Positions 34,562 to 45,576 of a stretch of DNA of 64,000 nucleotides are shown here, one piece after another. Every line of letters begins with the position of its first letter. Position 1 is the first letter of the stretch. The notes beneath the pieces were generated by a model. That model did no database searches. It had not been told where the DNA came from and saw only the letters and a program-made list of their open reading frames with translations. The position numbers were made by a program, and so were the translations under genes. The stretch is from Limnohabitans sp. B9-3. GTDB taxonomy: Bacteria; Pseudomonadota; Gammaproteobacteria; Burkholderiales; Burkholderiaceae_C. The DNA lies in the NCBI RefSeq assembly GCF_002778325.1, contig NZ_NESI01000003.1, forward strand, positions 124,001 to 188,000, given 5' to 3'.

Positions 34562-36205
34562 TCAAAGAGATGGTTTGAGGCGTTGCAATGTTTCTTGCAA
34601 AGTCTCATTGTTGGGCGCGATGTCAAGCGCTTCACGCCACACTTTGCGTGCTTCTTCGGTGCGTTCCAGTTTCCAAAGCACTTCGCCCAGATGGGCCGCA
34701 ATTTCTGGGTCTTTCCTGTCTTTATAGGCCTTGTTTAAATAAGTCAACGCAGCGGACGTGTTGCCCAATCGAAACTCAACCCAGCCCAAGCTGTCTGTGA
34801 TGAAGGGGTCGTCTGGCGCAAAGGTCAGTGCTTTGATGATGAGTTGTTTGGCTTCATCCAAGCGCAAGTTGCGATCGGCCAATGAAAAGCCCAAAGCGTT
34901 GTAGGCGTTGTGGTGAGCGGGATCGAGCTGCATGACGTTGCGCAGCAATTTTTCCATGTCGTCGAGGCGGTTTAGCTTTTCTGCCAGCATGGCTTGTTCG
35001 TACATCAAATCGACGTCATCGGCACTGGCGTTGGCCAGCAACTCGTAAGCGGGTTGCCATTGGCGGTTTTCACGCAGCAACTGCACCTCTGCCAGCAGTC
35101 GGGCGCGCTGTTCGTCCGCATTGCGCGATGGCAGTTGGGCCAACAATTGGCGAGCTTCATTGATCTTGCCTTGGCGTGCCAGCAAGGTGGCGCGACGCGT
35201 TTGCGCTTGTGCCAGACCGCGGGCGGTATTTTCGTTATCGCTGTTAGCCGACAGCGACACATAACGGGCCAACGATGACTCGGCCAACAGGTCTTGGCCT
35301 TGCTCAAATTGCAGCGAACCTAAAACCAACCATGCGTCTGCATGCTGGGGAAAGTTCCGCGTGATGGCTTGCAGCTGTTCATTGGCGTTGTCGTAGCGCT
35401 GCAACTCAATCAAGACGCGCACGTAACTCATGGCCAACTCAGGCGTGTCCTGGCGACGCAAAGATTGCGTGACCAAAGGCTCTGCTTCTTTGATTTGGCG
35501 GCCCATCAGCTCCAGTGCCAACAGCGCTGGGCTCACGGCCTTGTTGTTTGCCGCAATGCCTTGGCGGGCCGCTTCGAGCGCGGCGGCCGTGTTGTTGTCT
35601 CCCAAGCGCATGCGACCAACGGCGGTCCAAGCTTCGCTGGCGGTGGCACTGTTTTTCAAATAGGGCTCGAGCGCTTGCTGAACGATGTCTGCAGCCTGTT
35701 TTTTATCACTGACGCGTGCGTATTGCCGTGGAATCTGACTGATCATCAAACTGCGCTCGGCTTCTGGTGCGAGGCTTAATTCTTTTTTGAGCGGTACCAA
35801 ACTGTCCGTCACTTGGTTGAGTGCGATCAAAATTTGCAGCAAGTGACCATTGGCCTTTCGGTCTTGGGGCGCAGTTTGCGTCCAACCCCGCGCCGCCATG
35901 AGGGCGCCGTCCCCCGAGCGGGCTTTCAACGCCACATCCACCGCGCGTGCATACAGCTGCACATCTTGGGTCTTGCGTGCAGCGTCTAGCAGCAGTGCAA
36001 AGCCAGCGGCGGGTTCGCCTTGTCGCAGATTCAGCTCACCCAGCAAGATTTGGTACAACATTTCACCAGACAGGGCTGAGTTGTTGACTTTTTCAACCTC
36101 GGTTGTGGTTTGTGCCTGGCCGGTGGTGGTCAACACGGCACAAGCACTGGCACACAGAGTGACACGCAAAGCCCAAAGGCGGGCTGCAGACAAGGTGAAT
36201 TTCAT
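34562..36205 (-). CDS. TPR repeat exported protein
   Basis: 547-residue protein with a signal peptide (about 1-32, ending GQAQ) and many tetratricopeptide-like helix pairs throughout. The clearest TPR is in the last third ([27 protein letters not shown], then [26 protein letters not shown]). It is probably periplasmic or outer-membrane associated. It lies directly upstream of lolB and divergent from mutM, an order conserved in betaproteobacteria. Partners are unknown. An in-frame GTG at 36211 is less likely than ATG 36205. Confidence 0.85.
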   Translation of the reverse strand: MKFTLSAARLWALRVTLCASACAVLTTTGQAQTTTEVEKVNNSALSGEMLYQILLGELNLRQGEPAAGFALLLDAARKTQDVQLYARAVDVALKARSGDGALMAARGWTQTAPQDRKANGHLLQILIALNQVTDSLVPLKKELSLAPEAERSLMISQIPRQYARVSDKKQAADIVQQALEPYLKNSATASEAWTAVGRMRLGDNNTAAALEAARQGIAANNKAVSPALLALELMGRQIKEAEPLVTQSLRRQDTPELAMSYVRVLIELQRYDNANEQLQAITRNFPQHADAWLVLGSLQFEQGQDLLAESSLARYVSLSANSDNENTARGLAQAQTRRATLLARQGKINEARQLLAQLPSRNADEQRARLLAEVQLLRENRQWQPAYELLANASADDVDLMYEQAMLAEKLNRLDDMEKLLRNVMQLDPAHHNAYNALGFSLADRNLRLDEAKQLIIKALTFAPDDPFITDSLGWVEFRLGNTSAALTYLNKAYKDRKDPEIAAHLGEVLWKLERTEEARKVWREALDIAPNNETLQETLQRLKPSL

Positions 36206-36244
36206 AAGCACATCATAATCGCGGCAGTTTTTTTGAGTCTGTCC

Positions 36245-37060
36245 ATGCCCGAATTACCTGAGGTTGAAGTTACCCGTTTGAGCTTTGCGGATCGCATTGC
36301 CGGTGCCCGCATCACGGGCGTTCGCGTTGGCAAACCGCTACGTTGGGCTTTAGGCTGCGGTCCGCAGTCTTTGCGCGGGCGTGTGGTGCTGGGCGTGCGC
36401 CGTCGCGGCAAATATTTGTTGGTCGATTTGGACCAAGGTCTGCTGCTGTGGCATTTGGGTATGTCGGGCAGTTTGCGTTTCAGCGATGACCGAAGCCCGC
36501 CCCAAGCGCACGACCATTTCGATTTAGACACCAGCCAAGGCCTGCTGCGCCTGAACGATCCACGCCGATTCGGTGCAGTGGTGTATGCCGACGATGAGCA
36601 CAGCCCCGAAGCGGTCAAGCTGCTGGGGCATTTGGGCGTCGAGCCTTTGAACGGTGATTTCGGTCTCGATGCCTTTCATGCGGGTTTGAAAAAACGCAAA
36701 ACAGCCATCAAACAAGTGCTGCTGGGCGGTGAGTTGGTGGTGGGTGTGGGCAATATTTACGCGTCTGAAGCTTTGTTTTTGTCGGGGATTCGTCCCACAG
36801 TTCGTGCTGAACGTGTCAGTCGACCTCGGGCCGAAAAACTCCGCTTGGCCATCATCGACGTGCTGGCGCGTGCCGTGCAAAAAGGCGGCAGCACCTTGCG
36901 CGACTTTTCCAACGCCGATGGCCAGCAGGGTTACTTTCAATTGGAAGCCCATGTGTATGACCGAGCAGGAGCCCCTTGTCGTGTGTGCGGCAATGCCATT
37001 CGTCGCATTCAGCAAGGTCAGCGCTCCACCTATTTTTGTCCTGTATGTCAAAAGCCTTGA
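36245..37060 (+). CDS. mutM: Formamidopyrimidine-DNA glycosylase
   Basis: 271-residue repair enzyme removing 8-oxoguanine. It starts MPELPEVEV, so Pro1 of the mature protein is the catalytic nucleophile with Glu2. A helix-two-turn-helix region ([16 protein letters not shown]) and a C-terminal zinc finger (CRVC, then 16 residues, then CPVC) are intact. ATG 36245 is required to expose Pro. It overlaps mutY by 16 nt, so both 8-oxoG repair enzymes are co-expressed. Confidence 0.97.
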   Translation: MPELPEVEVTRLSFADRIAGARITGVRVGKPLRWALGCGPQSLRGRVVLGVRRRGKYLLVDLDQGLLLWHLGMSGSLRFSDDRSPPQAHDHFDLDTSQGLLRLNDPRRFGAVVYADDEHSPEAVKLLGHLGVEPLNGDFGLDAFHAGLKKRKTAIKQVLLGGELVVGVGNIYASEALFLSGIRPTVRAERVSRPRAEKLRLAIIDVLARAVQKGGSTLRDFSNADGQQGYFQLEAHVYDRAGAPCRVCGNAIRRIQQGQRSTYFCPVCQKP

Positions 37061-38145
37061 AGCCAGCCCAAACCTTTGCCGAGGCGGTGGTGGCTTGGCA
37101 GTTACAACACGGCCGCCACGACTTGCCTTGGCAAAACACCCAAGACCCTTACGCCGTGTGGCTGTCTGAAATCATGCTTCAGCAAACGCAAGTGGTGACG
37201 GTGCGTGACTACTTTGCGCGTTTTATGGCCCGCTTTCCCAAGGTCGCCGATTTGGCTGCCGCGCATCAAGACGAGGTGTTGGGTTTGTGGAGCGGCTTGG
37301 GCTACTACAGCCGCGCACGCAATATGCACCGCGCCGCCCAAGATGTGGTGGCCTTGCATGGCGGCGTTTTTCCACGTAGCTCAGAAGCGCTGCAAACGCT
37401 GCCAGGCATCGGTCGATCCACCGCCGCAGCTGTGGCCTCGCTGTGTTTCAGCGAGCCCATTGCGATTTTGGATGGCAACGTCAAGCGCGTGCTGACGCGA
37501 TTTTTGGGGTTCAAAGAAGACTTGGCGTCCTCGCGCCACGAAAAAGCCTTGTGGCAAATCGCTCAATCCATGTTGCCTCAAACGGATGTGGCTCACGCCA
37601 TGCCGCGTTACACCCAAGGCGTGATGGATTTAGGCGCGACGGTGTGCACGCCTAAAAAACCGCAATGTGACCGCTGCCCCGTTCAGGCCCAGTGCGTGGC
37701 TGCTCAGGAAGGCAAGCCCGAGTTTTACCCCGTCAAAACTCGCAAACTCAAGCGCAGTTCAGAGCAACTCTGGCTGTTGTATGCGCAGACCTCGCAGAGC
37801 GATGTTTGGCTGGTGCAGCGGCCGCAAACGGGGGTGTGGGCGGGCTTGTATTGCCTGCCCGTGTTTGACAGCTTTGATGCGTTGCAAGCGGCGGTGCCCG
37901 TTTCACACCGGTCGCAGCTGGTCGATGGTCCTGTGTTCAAGCATGTGCTGACGCACAAAGATTTGCATTTGCATGCCGTTCGCTTGGTGCTAGCCGAAGC
38001 GCTGCCGCTGCAGGCAAGTACAAGCCATGCGAGCGTGGCAGCAAATGAGCCACTGGCACCAGTGGACAACGCTGCTTGGTTTGCCGCCAACGATTGGCCC
38101 GCTTTGGGCCTGCCCGCACCCGTGCGCAAACTGCTTACGGGTTGA
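37045..38145 (+). CDS. mutY: A/G-specific adenine glycosylase
   Basis: 366-residue enzyme removing adenine opposite 8-oxoguanine. The DLPWQ start region, IMLQQTQ with the helix, helix-hairpin-helix [12 protein letters not shown] and catalytic Asp in the [10 protein letters not shown] stretch are followed by a 4Fe-4S motif with spacing C-x6-C-x2-C-x5-C (from CTPKKPQC). A C-terminal NUDIX-like domain ends the protein. Its 3' end overlaps convergent rapZ by 11 nt. Confidence 0.96.
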   Translation: MSKALKPAQTFAEAVVAWQLQHGRHDLPWQNTQDPYAVWLSEIMLQQTQVVTVRDYFARFMARFPKVADLAAAHQDEVLGLWSGLGYYSRARNMHRAAQDVVALHGGVFPRSSEALQTLPGIGRSTAAAVASLCFSEPIAILDGNVKRVLTRFLGFKEDLASSRHEKALWQIAQSMLPQTDVAHAMPRYTQGVMDLGATVCTPKKPQCDRCPVQAQCVAAQEGKPEFYPVKTRKLKRSSEQLWLLYAQTSQSDVWLVQRPQTGVWAGLYCLPVFDSFDALQAAVPVSHRSQLVDGPVFKHVLTHKDLHLHAVRLVLAEALPLQASTSHASVAANEPLAPVDNAAWFAANDWPALGLPAPVRKLLTG

Positions 38146-39010
38146 TGTCCAACTCACGGTGGCGCTTGAGCGTGATCCAGCTTTTGGCGAAGCGTTGGCT
38201 TAGCAATTCCACCAAATAGACTGATCGGTGTTGCCCGCCCGTGCAACCAATCGCCACGGTCACGTAGCTGCGATGGTCGTGGTTCAAGTCGGGCAGCCAC
38301 GTGTCCAGAAAATGGCTAATTTGTTCGGCCATTTTTTCTACGGAGGCCTGTGTCGCCAGCCACTCAGCCACCGGCGCATCTCGACCGGTCAGTGGTCGCA
38401 GCGCAGCTTCGTAGTGCGGGTTGGGCAGCATGCGCACATCAAACACATAGTCGGCATGCACGGGAATACCGCGCTTGAATGCAAACGACTCAAACATCAA
38501 CGTGAGCTGCGTGGCGGGCGCTGAAATCAGCGATTTGATGTAGCTTTGAAGTTTGGTGCTGCGCAGCAAGCTGGTGTCGATGATGTGCGACTCTTCGCGC
38601 AACTCTGCCAGCAACTCCCGCTCTAGCTCAATTGCCTCCACCAAATCGCGTTGCTGATCACGCACAGGCTCGTCGTCTTTGCGCGACAAGGGGTGGCGAC
38701 GGCGTGTTTCCGAAAAACGGTGCACCAAAATTTCTGTCGTGGCATCCAAGAACAGCAAGCGCACATTGACGTCCAAAGCACGCAGATGCGCCAGTTGTGC
38801 GGGCACCAGCGGCAGCGATTGGGCGCTGCGCACGTCCATCGCAATGGCAATTTTGCTGGCGCTGTGTTGCTGCTCAAGTTGCACAAAAGGCAACAGCAAT
38901 TCAGGGGGTAAATTGTCGACGCAGTAGTAGCCGGCGTCTTCCAAAGCGTGCAGGGCGACCGATTTGCCGGAGCCCGACATGCCGGTGATCAGGACCAATT
39001 CTTGTTTCAT
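38135..39010 (-). CDS. rapZ: RNase adapter RapZ
   Basis: 291-residue P-loop protein with Walker A GMSGSGKS at 10-17 and the C-terminal [14 protein letters not shown] motif (about 251). In enterobacteria it guides RNase E to the sRNA GlmZ and links cell-wall sugar levels to glmS. In betaproteobacteria the target is less known. It overlaps recN by 4 nt and is the last gene of a nadK-recN-rapZ unit. Confidence 0.92.
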   Translation of the reverse strand: MKQELVLITGMSGSGKSVALHALEDAGYYCVDNLPPELLLPFVQLEQQHSASKIAIAMDVRSAQSLPLVPAQLAHLRALDVNVRLLFLDATTEILVHRFSETRRRHPLSRKDDEPVRDQQRDLVEAIELERELLAELREESHIIDTSLLRSTKLQSYIKSLISAPATQLTLMFESFAFKRGIPVHADYVFDVRMLPNPHYEAALRPLTGRDAPVAEWLATQASVEKMAEQISHFLDTWLPDLNHDHRSYVTVAIGCTGGQHRSVYLVELLSQRFAKSWITLKRHRELDINP

Positions 39011-40683
39011 GCGTTGCTTTTCAAAGGCGCAGTGTGGTTGAGCATTTCGCGGGCATGGGCCAAGGTGGTGTCAGACACTTTCTCGCCACCCAACATGCGG
39101 GCAATTTCGCCCACGCGATCTGCGTGGTTCAGCGCAGTGACTTGGCTGGCCGTGCCTTGTGCATCGCTGTGTTTGGACACCACCCAGTGGTGATCGGCAC
39201 AGGCCGCGACTTGCGGCAGGTGGGTGACGGCCATGACTTGGCGATCACGCCCCAGTTGCTGCATCAAGCGGCCCACGGTTTCGGCCACGGCGCCGCCCAC
39301 GCCGGAATCGACTTCGTCAAAGATCAAGGTTTGGGCGGTGCCGAGTTGGCTGGTAGTGACGGCGATCGCCAGGGCAATGCGCGACAGTTCACCGCCTGAA
39401 GCTACTTTGCCCACGGGGCGAGGTGTGCTACCGGGGTGGCCTGCCACCAAGAAGTTGACGCTCTCCAAACCACAGGCCGTGGCTTGCTCGGTGGGCTCAA
39501 GTTGCACCTCAAAGCGGCCGCCCTGCATGCCCAAACCTTGCATGGCTTGGCTGATGGCAGTGGCGAGTTTGGGGGCCGCTTGGGTGCGCGCTTTCGAAAT
39601 CAGTCGCGCTTGCGATTGGTAGGCCGCAGCGGCTTTGGCCTCTGAGGCTTCGAGCGCGGCCAAGTCGGTGGCCGCGTCGAGGTGGGAGAGGCGCGCTTTC
39701 CATTCTTGGTACAGCGCGGGCAATTCTTGGGGTGTGCGCTTGAAGCGGCGGGCCAGCGACATCCACAGCGACATGCGATCGTCCAAGGCTTGCAAGCGTT
39801 CAGGGTCGAGTTCGGTGTGGCTGAGGTAGGCGTGCAGCGAGTGCGCCACATCACCGGCTTGCGCCAAGCTAGAGGCCAGCACGTCCACCCAATTGGCAAA
39901 TTCGGGCGCGACGTCGGCTTGGTCTTGCAAGGCGTCTTGGGCTTTACTGAGCAAACGCAAGGCGCCTTGGTCGTCGTCTTCTAGGGCCGCAATGGCGCTT
40001 TGTGCCGCATCCATCAAGGCTTGCGCGTGTGACAGGCGGGTGTGTTGGCTGTTGATCTCTGGCCATTCGTCTGCGGCTGGCGCGAGTTTGTCGACCTCGG
40101 CCATTTGCCACACCAAACGCTCACGCTCATCTTGCAGTGTGGCCTGCGCGGTGCGCGCTTCTTGCAGGGTTTGGATGGCGCGTCGCCAGGTGGTCCATGC
40201 CGTGCTCAAGGCTTGCAGGTTCACGCTCGCGTAGGCGTCGAGCAAGCCGCGCACAGCGTCGGGGCGAGTCAAGCTTTGCCAAGCGTGTTGGCCATGAATG
40301 TCGAGCACGCGGTCGCTCAAGGCGCGAAGTTGGGTGGCAGTGGCGGGGCTGCCATTGATCCACGCGCGGCTTTTGCCTTGTGTGTCGATGGTGCGTTTGA
40401 GCAGCAAGCTGCCTTGCTCTGGCGCACCGGCAAAGCCTTCATCTTCCAGCCACGCGTGCAGGTCGGGGGTGGCGTCAAATTCCGCGCAAATTTCAGTCCG
40501 CGTTGCCCCTTCGCGCACCACACCGGCATCGGCGCGTGCGCCCATGACGAGCTGCAGTGCGTCAATCAAGATCGATTTGCCAGCACCGGTTTCGCCTGTC
40601 AGTGCGGTAAAGCCCTGAGACAAGTTCAGATCGAGCTCACGCACGATCACAAAATCACGCAAGACGATGTGTTGCAAACTCAT
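39007..40683 (-). CDS. recN: DNA repair protein RecN
   Basis: 558-residue SMC-like ATPase for double-strand break repair. The head domains have Walker A GETGAGKS (30-37), a signature SGGELSR near 430 and Walker [14 protein letters not shown] near 470. Coiled-coil arms lie between. It overlaps nadK by 4 nt upstream and rapZ by 4 nt downstream. In many bacteria it is LexA-regulated; I saw no LexA box immediately upstream since it is operon-internal. Confidence 0.95.
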   Translation of the reverse strand: MSLQHIVLRDFVIVRELDLNLSQGFTALTGETGAGKSILIDALQLVMGARADAGVVREGATRTEICAEFDATPDLHAWLEDEGFAGAPEQGSLLLKRTIDTQGKSRAWINGSPATATQLRALSDRVLDIHGQHAWQSLTRPDAVRGLLDAYASVNLQALSTAWTTWRRAIQTLQEARTAQATLQDERERLVWQMAEVDKLAPAADEWPEINSQHTRLSHAQALMDAAQSAIAALEDDDQGALRLLSKAQDALQDQADVAPEFANWVDVLASSLAQAGDVAHSLHAYLSHTELDPERLQALDDRMSLWMSLARRFKRTPQELPALYQEWKARLSHLDAATDLAALEASEAKAAAAYQSQARLISKARTQAAPKLATAISQAMQGLGMQGGRFEVQLEPTEQATACGLESVNFLVAGHPGSTPRPVGKVASGGELSRIALAIAVTTSQLGTAQTLIFDEVDSGVGGAVAETVGRLMQQLGRDRQVMAVTHLPQVAACADHHWVVSKHSDAQGTASQVTALNHADRVGEIARMLGGEKVSDTTLAHAREMLNHTAPLKSNA

Positions 40684-41576
40684 GCCACGCCCTCGTTCCA
40701 GTGGAGTTTTTTACGCAAGGTGTCAAAGTAATTCCAGCCACGTGGGTGCAAAAACCGCGCATGGTGCTTGGATCGCGTCACCGTGATGCGGTCGCCCAGC
40801 AGCAACGAGGCCAGCGACTGCATGTCAAAGTTGGCGCTGGCGTCACGGCCCGCCACCAAATGGATCACCACCTCGCCTGTGTCGGGCAGCACGATGGGGC
40901 GGTTCGACAAGGTATGCGGCGCGATCGGCACCATCACCCACGCGGGCAAGGAAGGATGCAACAAGGGCCCGCCTGCGGACAAAGCGTAGGCGGTAGAGCC
41001 CGTGGGCGTGGCGATGATCAAGCCGTCTGCGCGCTGATTGGCCACGAAATGCCCATCGACTTCGACGCGCATCTCCACCATGCCCGAGGTGGCACCCCGG
41101 TTGACCACCACATCGTTCATGGCCAGTGCGTCAAACACGCAGTGGCCGTCGCGCCACACTTTGGCGTGCATCATGGCGCGCTTGTCTTCCTCGTAGTCGC
41201 CGTGGATCATGGCTTTGAGGGTGGTTTGAAAATCTTCCAGCGGAATGTCGGTGATGAAACCCAAGCGACCTTGGTTGATGCCAATCAAGGGCACGTTGTA
41301 TTGCGCCAGTTGTCGGCCGTAGCCCAGCATGGTGCCGTCGCCGCCGACCACCAACGCCAGATCACAACTTTTGCCAATGCCCTTCACATCCATCACGGGG
41401 TAGCCGGCCAAGCCGGTGTTGGCGGCGGTGTCGTGCTCCAAAATGACTTCACAGCCTTGGGTGTGTAAAAACTGCGCCACCGTCTCCAGAATCAAGCGCG
41501 ACGACGGCTTGGTGCCACCCGCGGTCGGGAGTTGGTATTTACCCAATAAGGCAATGTGACGAAACTTTGATTTCAT
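40680..41576 (-). CDS. nadK: NAD kinase
   Basis: 298-residue enzyme making NADP. The [11 protein letters not shown] motif (about residue 77) binds ATP, and [26 protein letters not shown] and later segments match the family. ATG 41576 is used; an upstream in-frame TTG (41582) is unlikely. It begins the nadK-recN-rapZ operon and is divergent from hrcA with a 32-nt gap between starts. Confidence 0.95.
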   Translation of the reverse strand: MKSKFRHIALLGKYQLPTAGGTKPSSRLILETVAQFLHTQGCEVILEHDTAANTGLAGYPVMDVKGIGKSCDLALVVGGDGTMLGYGRQLAQYNVPLIGINQGRLGFITDIPLEDFQTTLKAMIHGDYEEDKRAMMHAKVWRDGHCVFDALAMNDVVVNRGATSGMVEMRVEVDGHFVANQRADGLIIATPTGSTAYALSAGGPLLHPSLPAWVMVPIAPHTLSNRPIVLPDTGEVVIHLVAGRDASANFDMQSLASLLLGDRITVTRSKHHARFLHPRGWNYFDTLRKKLHWNEGVA

Positions 41577-41608
41577 GGGCAAATTACATCACTAAAATTT
41601 GACAACAG

Positions 41609-42616
41609 ATGACCCATTTAGACGAACGCGCCAAGTTGTTGCTCAAAGCGCTGGTCGAGCGCTACATCGCCGACGGACAGCCCGTCGGCTCGCGCACGCT
41701 TTCTCGCGCCACAGGGATTGAGTTGTCGCCGGCCACCGTGCGCAATGTGATGTCTGATTTGGAGGCGCTAGGCCTGATCGTCAGCCCGCACACGTCGGCG
41801 GGGCGTATCCCGACGGCGCGTGGTTACCGCTTGTTTGTTGACACCATGCTCACCGCCGACCGCGGGCACTTGCATGCGCCTAGCTTGGCACCCGACCAGC
41901 CGCAAAAGGTGATCGCCAATGCGGCGCACTTGTTGTCCGATCTATCGCAATTTGTGGGCGTGGTGATTGCCCCGCGCCGCAGTTCGGTGTTCCGTCATAT
42001 CGAGTTTTTGCGGCTTTCTGATCGGCGCTTGTTGGTGATCATCGTGTCGCCCGAAGGCGACGTGCAAAACCGCGTGATCTTCACCGAGGCGGACTACACG
42101 GCGTCCCAGCTCATCGAAGCGTCCAACTACTTGAACCATCATTTCGCAGGCATGGCGATTGAGCAGGTGCGCGAGAAATTGTTGGCCGAGGTCGAGTCTT
42201 TGCGCAGCGAAATTGCGACCTTGATGCAAGCGGCTGTGCAGGTCAGCACCGAGGCTTTGGCGCAAGAGCAAGACGACGTGGTGATCAGCGGTGAACGCAA
42301 CTTGCTGTCGGTCAGTGACTTTTCTAGCGACATGGGCAATCTGCGCCGTGCCTTTGATTTGTTTGAGCAAAAAGCGCAGCTGGTGCGCTTGTTGGACATT
42401 TCAGCGCAAGCAGAGGGCGTTCGCATTTACATCGGTGGGGAAAGCAAAATCGTGCCGATGGAAGAGTTGTCGGTGGTCAGCGCCCCCTACGAGGTGGATG
42501 GTCAAGTGGTGGGCACTTTGGGCGTGATTGGCCCCACCCGTATGGCTTATGACCGCATGATTCACATCGTGGACATCACGTCCAAGCTGGTCAGCAACGC
42601 GTTGAGTCACAAATAA
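41609..42616 (+). CDS. hrcA: Heat-inducible transcription repressor HrcA
   Basis: 335-residue repressor with an N-terminal winged helix ([22 protein letters not shown], then [19 protein letters not shown]) and a GAF-like dimerisation core ending [18 protein letters not shown]. It binds CIRCE operators and is kept active by GroEL. The only CIRCE I found in this window lies upstream of rpoH at 23198. No CIRCE is evident at its own start. Confidence 0.96.
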   Translation: MTHLDERAKLLLKALVERYIADGQPVGSRTLSRATGIELSPATVRNVMSDLEALGLIVSPHTSAGRIPTARGYRLFVDTMLTADRGHLHAPSLAPDQPQKVIANAAHLLSDLSQFVGVVIAPRRSSVFRHIEFLRLSDRRLLVIIVSPEGDVQNRVIFTEADYTASQLIEASNYLNHHFAGMAIEQVREKLLAEVESLRSEIATLMQAAVQVSTEALAQEQDDVVISGERNLLSVSDFSSDMGNLRRAFDLFEQKAQLVRLLDISAQAEGVRIYIGGESKIVPMEELSVVSAPYEVDGQVVGTLGVIGPTRMAYDRMIHIVDITSKLVSNALSHK

Positions 42617-42779
42617 TATTTTTTAGTTAACGCTCGCTTCATGCCTAAGTTGATCGTGCGTTTCTCGGGTGTCGCTCGTTTGACCTGCTTGGGCAGGTGA
42701 TGTGGCAAACCCTCTTTTCACCGCCTGTTTTTTGCCTAACCATAGGCGGGTGTGATTTTTTAAACCTAAAGGAAATCTG

Positions 42780-43643
42780 ATGAAATTAGTTGCTTGGCTC
42801 AAACTGAACTGCGCCGTGGCGCTCACGGCCGTGGCCCTGTGTGGCGGACACCTCCAGGCCCAGGCCCAAACGGCGCCTGTCGCCCCCGCCGCCAATGGCA
42901 AAACTGAAATGCTGTGGTTGGGTCAAGCCGGTTACCGCATCAAAACACCCGGTGGCAAGATCATCGTGATCGACCCTTGGCTCACTGGTGGCCCCAAAGC
43001 CCCCGCACCTTACAAAACAGATTTCGCTGCCCTCGGCAAGATCGACTTGCTGCTGGTGACGCACGCCCACGTTGACCACTTGGGCGACGCCCCAGCCTTG
43101 GCCAAGCTCAACAACACCGTGTTGTACGGCCCCGCTGACATGGTCACACCCTTAATCACCTTGGGCGTGTTGCCTGCTAACTTGGGCCACCGCTTCAACA
43201 AAACAGGCCATGTGAAGCCATTACCCGGCATCAAGGTCACAGCGGTTGCGGCAGAGCATTCATCGCTGATCGTATGGAACAACCCGGCCACTGGTAAAAA
43301 CGAGTCGCACCCCGCCGGTGAAGCCGTGGGTTACATCATTGAGCTAGAAAACGGCTTCAAGATTTGGCACATGGGCGATACCGGTTTGTTTGGTGACATG
43401 AAGTTCATCAGCGAACGCTACAAGCCTGATTTGGTCTTGATGCCCATTGGCGGCAACTTCACCATGGACCCAGAAGATGCAGCCTACGCCGCTCGCAACT
43501 GGATTCAGCCCAAGATGGTCATGCCTATGCACTACAACTCTAACCCTTTGACCAAAGGCACCTTGGCTGAGTTCCAAGACGCCATGAAAGGCAGCCCCAT
43601 CAAGGTGGTGCCCATGACTGAAGGTCAAACCATCGAGTTCTGA
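42780..43643 (+). CDS. Exported metallo-beta-lactamase-fold hydrolase
   Basis: 287-residue protein with a signal peptide (about 1-30, ending QAQAQ) followed by a UPF0173-like metal-dependent hydrolase domain. Metal ligands include THAHVDHLGD near 93-102, a later AEHSS His, GDTGLFGDM and MPMHYNS. The YGWLGH-type start is replaced by MLWLGQAGYRI. The exported location is unusual for the family, which is mostly cytosolic. Substrate unknown. It is monocistronic. Confidence 0.8.
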   Translation: MKLVAWLKLNCAVALTAVALCGGHLQAQAQTAPVAPAANGKTEMLWLGQAGYRIKTPGGKIIVIDPWLTGGPKAPAPYKTDFAALGKIDLLLVTHAHVDHLGDAPALAKLNNTVLYGPADMVTPLITLGVLPANLGHRFNKTGHVKPLPGIKVTAVAAEHSSLIVWNNPATGKNESHPAGEAVGYIIELENGFKIWHMGDTGLFGDMKFISERYKPDLVLMPIGGNFTMDPEDAAYAARNWIQPKMVMPMHYNSNPLTKGTLAEFQDAMKGSPIKVVPMTEGQTIEF

Positions 43644-43651
43644 GCCGTGGT

Positions 43652-44587
43652 TTAAGACTTACGCACCCCGAACAAAATGCCGCAGGTCACCAGCGCGAGA
43701 CCTGCGAGCAAGTTCAGGTGCATAGGCTCACCCAGCACCGCCACCGCGCCCAAGGCTGAGAGGCCGGGCACGAGGGCGGTGATCATGGTGGAGCGCACGG
43801 GGCCGTAATAGCGAATCATCACATTGAAGGTGATGCCTGAAATCACCACCGAGCCCACCCCTTGGTAAATCGCTTGGAACAACATCTCAGACACTGGCGC
43901 TGTGTCCAAGTGGCTGGCGATCAAGCCGCTTGAAACTGCCAACGCATAAATCGGCACAAAGGTGACGCACGAAAACGCCGTGATGGCGATGGTGGCGCGA
44001 ACGGGGTCTAACGCGTAACGGCGCACCGTCACGCTGTAAAACGACCAGCAAAACCCAGCAGTCATGAACAGCAAGTCGCCCTTCCACACCTCGCCACCCT
44101 CAAACGCTTGGAGCAAACTGGCACCCCCCACCAGCAGGTCGCCCAAGACAATGCAGGTCAAGCCAATGGCGCGCGTGCGAGAAATGCGCTCATGCAGCAA
44201 CACAATGGCCAACAGCGACGTCCACAAAGGCAAGCTACCGGGCATGAGCACGGAGGCGTGCGCGGCTGGCGCGAAAAAAAATCCTGAGTAAGCCAACATG
44301 CCGTAGAGCATGCTGCCAAAGAGGCCCGCTATCGCCGTAACGCGCAGGGGCAGGGGGGACAGTCCACCCAGTGACCCCACTTTTTCGCCCGCTGCACGCT
44401 GCTTGCGCAGTAACCACCACCCCCAAGGCAGCAGCACGCTGCCAGCGCCCAAGGTGCGCAAAAACGCGATGTCCAGCGGTAACAAGTTGTGAGAAGCGGA
44501 GGCGCGGGCGATGACGATGAAGGATGTCCAAATCAGCACCGTCACCACGGCGCAGAGTAGGCCGGCTGATCGTGGGGAAAGTTTCAT
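43652..44587 (-). CDS. EamA/DMT-family transporter
   Basis: 311-residue membrane protein with ten predicted helices in two EamA halves (LCAVVTVLIWTSFIVIARAS first helix; VWKGDLLFMTAGFCWSFYSV opens the second half). ATG 44587 starts directly before helix 1. Probable small-molecule exporter with unknown substrate, not closely similar to the one at 535-1440. Convergent with the hydrolase gene with 8 nt between stops. Confidence 0.82.
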   Translation of the reverse strand: MKLSPRSAGLLCAVVTVLIWTSFIVIARASASHNLLPLDIAFLRTLGAGSVLLPWGWWLLRKQRAAGEKVGSLGGLSPLPLRVTAIAGLFGSMLYGMLAYSGFFFAPAAHASVLMPGSLPLWTSLLAIVLLHERISRTRAIGLTCIVLGDLLVGGASLLQAFEGGEVWKGDLLFMTAGFCWSFYSVTVRRYALDPVRATIAITAFSCVTFVPIYALAVSSGLIASHLDTAPVSEMLFQAIYQGVGSVVISGITFNVMIRYYGPVRSTMITALVPGLSALGAVAVLGEPMHLNLLAGLALVTCGILFGVRKS

Positions 44588-44679
44588 GCGCGCGATGATA
44601 CGACCGAGGTCGTTGCCGACACAGTCGCGTAAAGTTCGCCATGCGCACTGTGGACGCAACACACTTTCAAGGAGTCGAT

Positions 44680-44979
44680 ATGGTTAAAGCTTATTTGATC
44701 GGGCAAATTTCTGTCACCAACCCCGAGGGTTACGGGTTGTATGCCTCAAAAGTCCCGCAAACTATTGCAGACGCCGGTGGGCGTTATGTGGTCCGCGGAG
44801 GGCATGCCACTCAGGTTGAAGGCCAGAGTTTGGGCGACAGAAATGTGGTGATTGAGTTTCCCAGTCGCGATGCGGCGCAAGCTTGGTATGACGGCCCCGC
44901 CTATCAGGCCATCTTGCCGCACCGTCTTCAAAATTCAACAGGTGCCTTGGTCTTGGTTGATGGGTATGCGCCGAATTGA
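44680..44979 (+). CDS. DUF1330 domain-containing protein
   Basis: 99-residue alpha/beta-barrel dimer-type protein starting MVKAYLIGQISVTNPEGYG. Family-typical segments GRYVVRGGHATQVEG and NVVIEFPSRDAAQAWYDGPAYQ are present. An AAGGAG site lies 6 nt before ATG 44680; the longer frame from 44641 lacks one. Function unknown in the family. Confidence 0.88.
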   Translation: MVKAYLIGQISVTNPEGYGLYASKVPQTIADAGGRYVVRGGHATQVEGQSLGDRNVVIEFPSRDAAQAWYDGPAYQAILPHRLQNSTGALVLVDGYAPN

Positions 44980-44994
44980 CGCACACCTCAATCC

Positions 44995-45273
44995 TCAGCT
45001 GAGTAAGACGTAGCCTTTTTTGATCAAGCAGTGACGCACATCGATGATGGCGTTGTTGTTGGTGTACTTGTCGCCGTATTGCTGCAAGATTTGCTGCTGA
45101 CAGACTGCCACATCGGCGTGATAGGCTTTCAGCGCTTCACCTGTCAGATTGACATGAGGCACATAGTTGCCGTGATTGATCGGCATGCTGGATGACCCTT
45201 GGCTAGCGCACCCTGAAAGCGTGATGACCAAACATGCGCTGAGTAAGTAGCTAGTTGTTGTAGAGATTTTCAT
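44995..45273 (-). CDS. Small hypothetical lipoprotein
   Basis: 92-residue protein with a lipobox (ITLSGC, Cys22) after a signal peptide, a polar middle, and two Cys (CQQQ and HCLIKKGY) that may form a disulfide. The HCLIKKGYVLL end is reminiscent of small lysozyme-inhibitor or glycine-zipper-free lipoproteins, but I cannot name the family. It is the last backbone gene before the integrated element. Confidence 0.7.
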   Translation of the reverse strand: MKISTTTSYLLSACLVITLSGCASQGSSSMPINHGNYVPHVNLTGEALKAYHADVAVCQQQILQQYGDKYTNNNAIIDVRHCLIKKGYVLLS

Positions 45274-45370
45274 AAGTCATAACTTTGTCTAATTAACAAA
45301 ATTATAAGACTGACAATGAAGCCGCATCTGGCGCCGATTGATCTCAAGGCTTGAATCACAGGGCTGACAC

Positions 45371-45376
45371 TACAAT
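45371..45376 (+). promoter_or_regulatory. -10 element of the native tRNA(CAT) gene
   Basis: TACAAT 14 nt upstream of the tRNA 5' end. The -35 region is not clear (ttgaat at 45351 is 14 bp away). It still drives the truncated 5' tRNA fragment, so an aberrant transcript into the element is possible. Confidence 0.55.
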
Positions 45377-45389
45377 CGATAGCGTATTT

Positions 45390-45430
45390 GGGGCGTTAGC
45401 TCAGTTGGTTAGAGCAGAGGACTCATAATC
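45390..45430 (+). pseudogene. 5' part of the native tRNA(CAT), split by the element
   Basis: 41 nt identical to the first 37 nt of the intact copy at 45577 plus the next AATC, then the sequence diverges. It contains acceptor 5' strand, D-arm and the anticodon arm up to C40, uninterrupted by an intron. The missing 3' part is at 55545-55580; joining the two restores a 77-nt tRNA with all stems paired. So this is the left remnant of an element insertion at the anticodon loop. Confidence 0.92.
45422..45430 (+). repeat. Left attachment core (attL), CTCATAATC
   Basis: 9-bp direct repeat shared with 55536-55544. It equals the anticodon loop C32-A38 plus two stem bases of the tRNA, a known favoured location for tyrosine-recombinase crossover. 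Confidence 0.85.
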
Positions 45431-45507
45431 TATTATTAAGGTTCTAACAATCGTAAATTGTCTATATAAATCAACAACTTACGTGATATTTTGGGGTGTA
45501 TCAAACA

Positions 45508-45526
45508 CTACACACCAACTACACAC
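45508..45526 (+). repeat. Two CTACACAC repeats (candidate integrase arm sites, left)
   Basis: CTACACAC at 45508-45515 and 45519-45526, 11 bp apart, between attL and the intron-bearing tRNA. A further copy is at 45908-45915 just before the integrase gene, and three are at the right end. Confidence 0.6.
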
Positions 45527-45537
45527 TTTTGACCGTT

Positions 45538-45567
45538 TTACACGCCTAAAAAACGAGCAAGTACAAT
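45538..45567 (+). promoter_or_regulatory. Promoter of the intron-bearing tRNA
   Basis: -35 TTACAC (45538-45543) and -10 TACAAT (45562-45567) with an 18-bp spacer, 9 nt before the tRNA 5' end at 45577. The same TACAAT hexamer precedes the native copy. Confidence 0.65.
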
Positions 45568-45576
45568 CAGTTTTAT

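Noticed and set aside
39034..40731. Several plus-strand frames opposite recN and nadK
   Set aside because: Antisense shadows of genes with clear Walker and NAD-kinase motifs.
45390..45430. First tRNA-like sequence as a functional tRNA gene
   Set aside because: Only the 5' half is present; after position 40 of the tRNA the sequence is unrelated and no T-arm or acceptor 3' strand follows.
45431..45576. Region between the two tRNA copies as a second intron
   Set aside because: No group I or group II core is visible, and the CTACACAC repeats and promoter match an attachment-site arm region instead.
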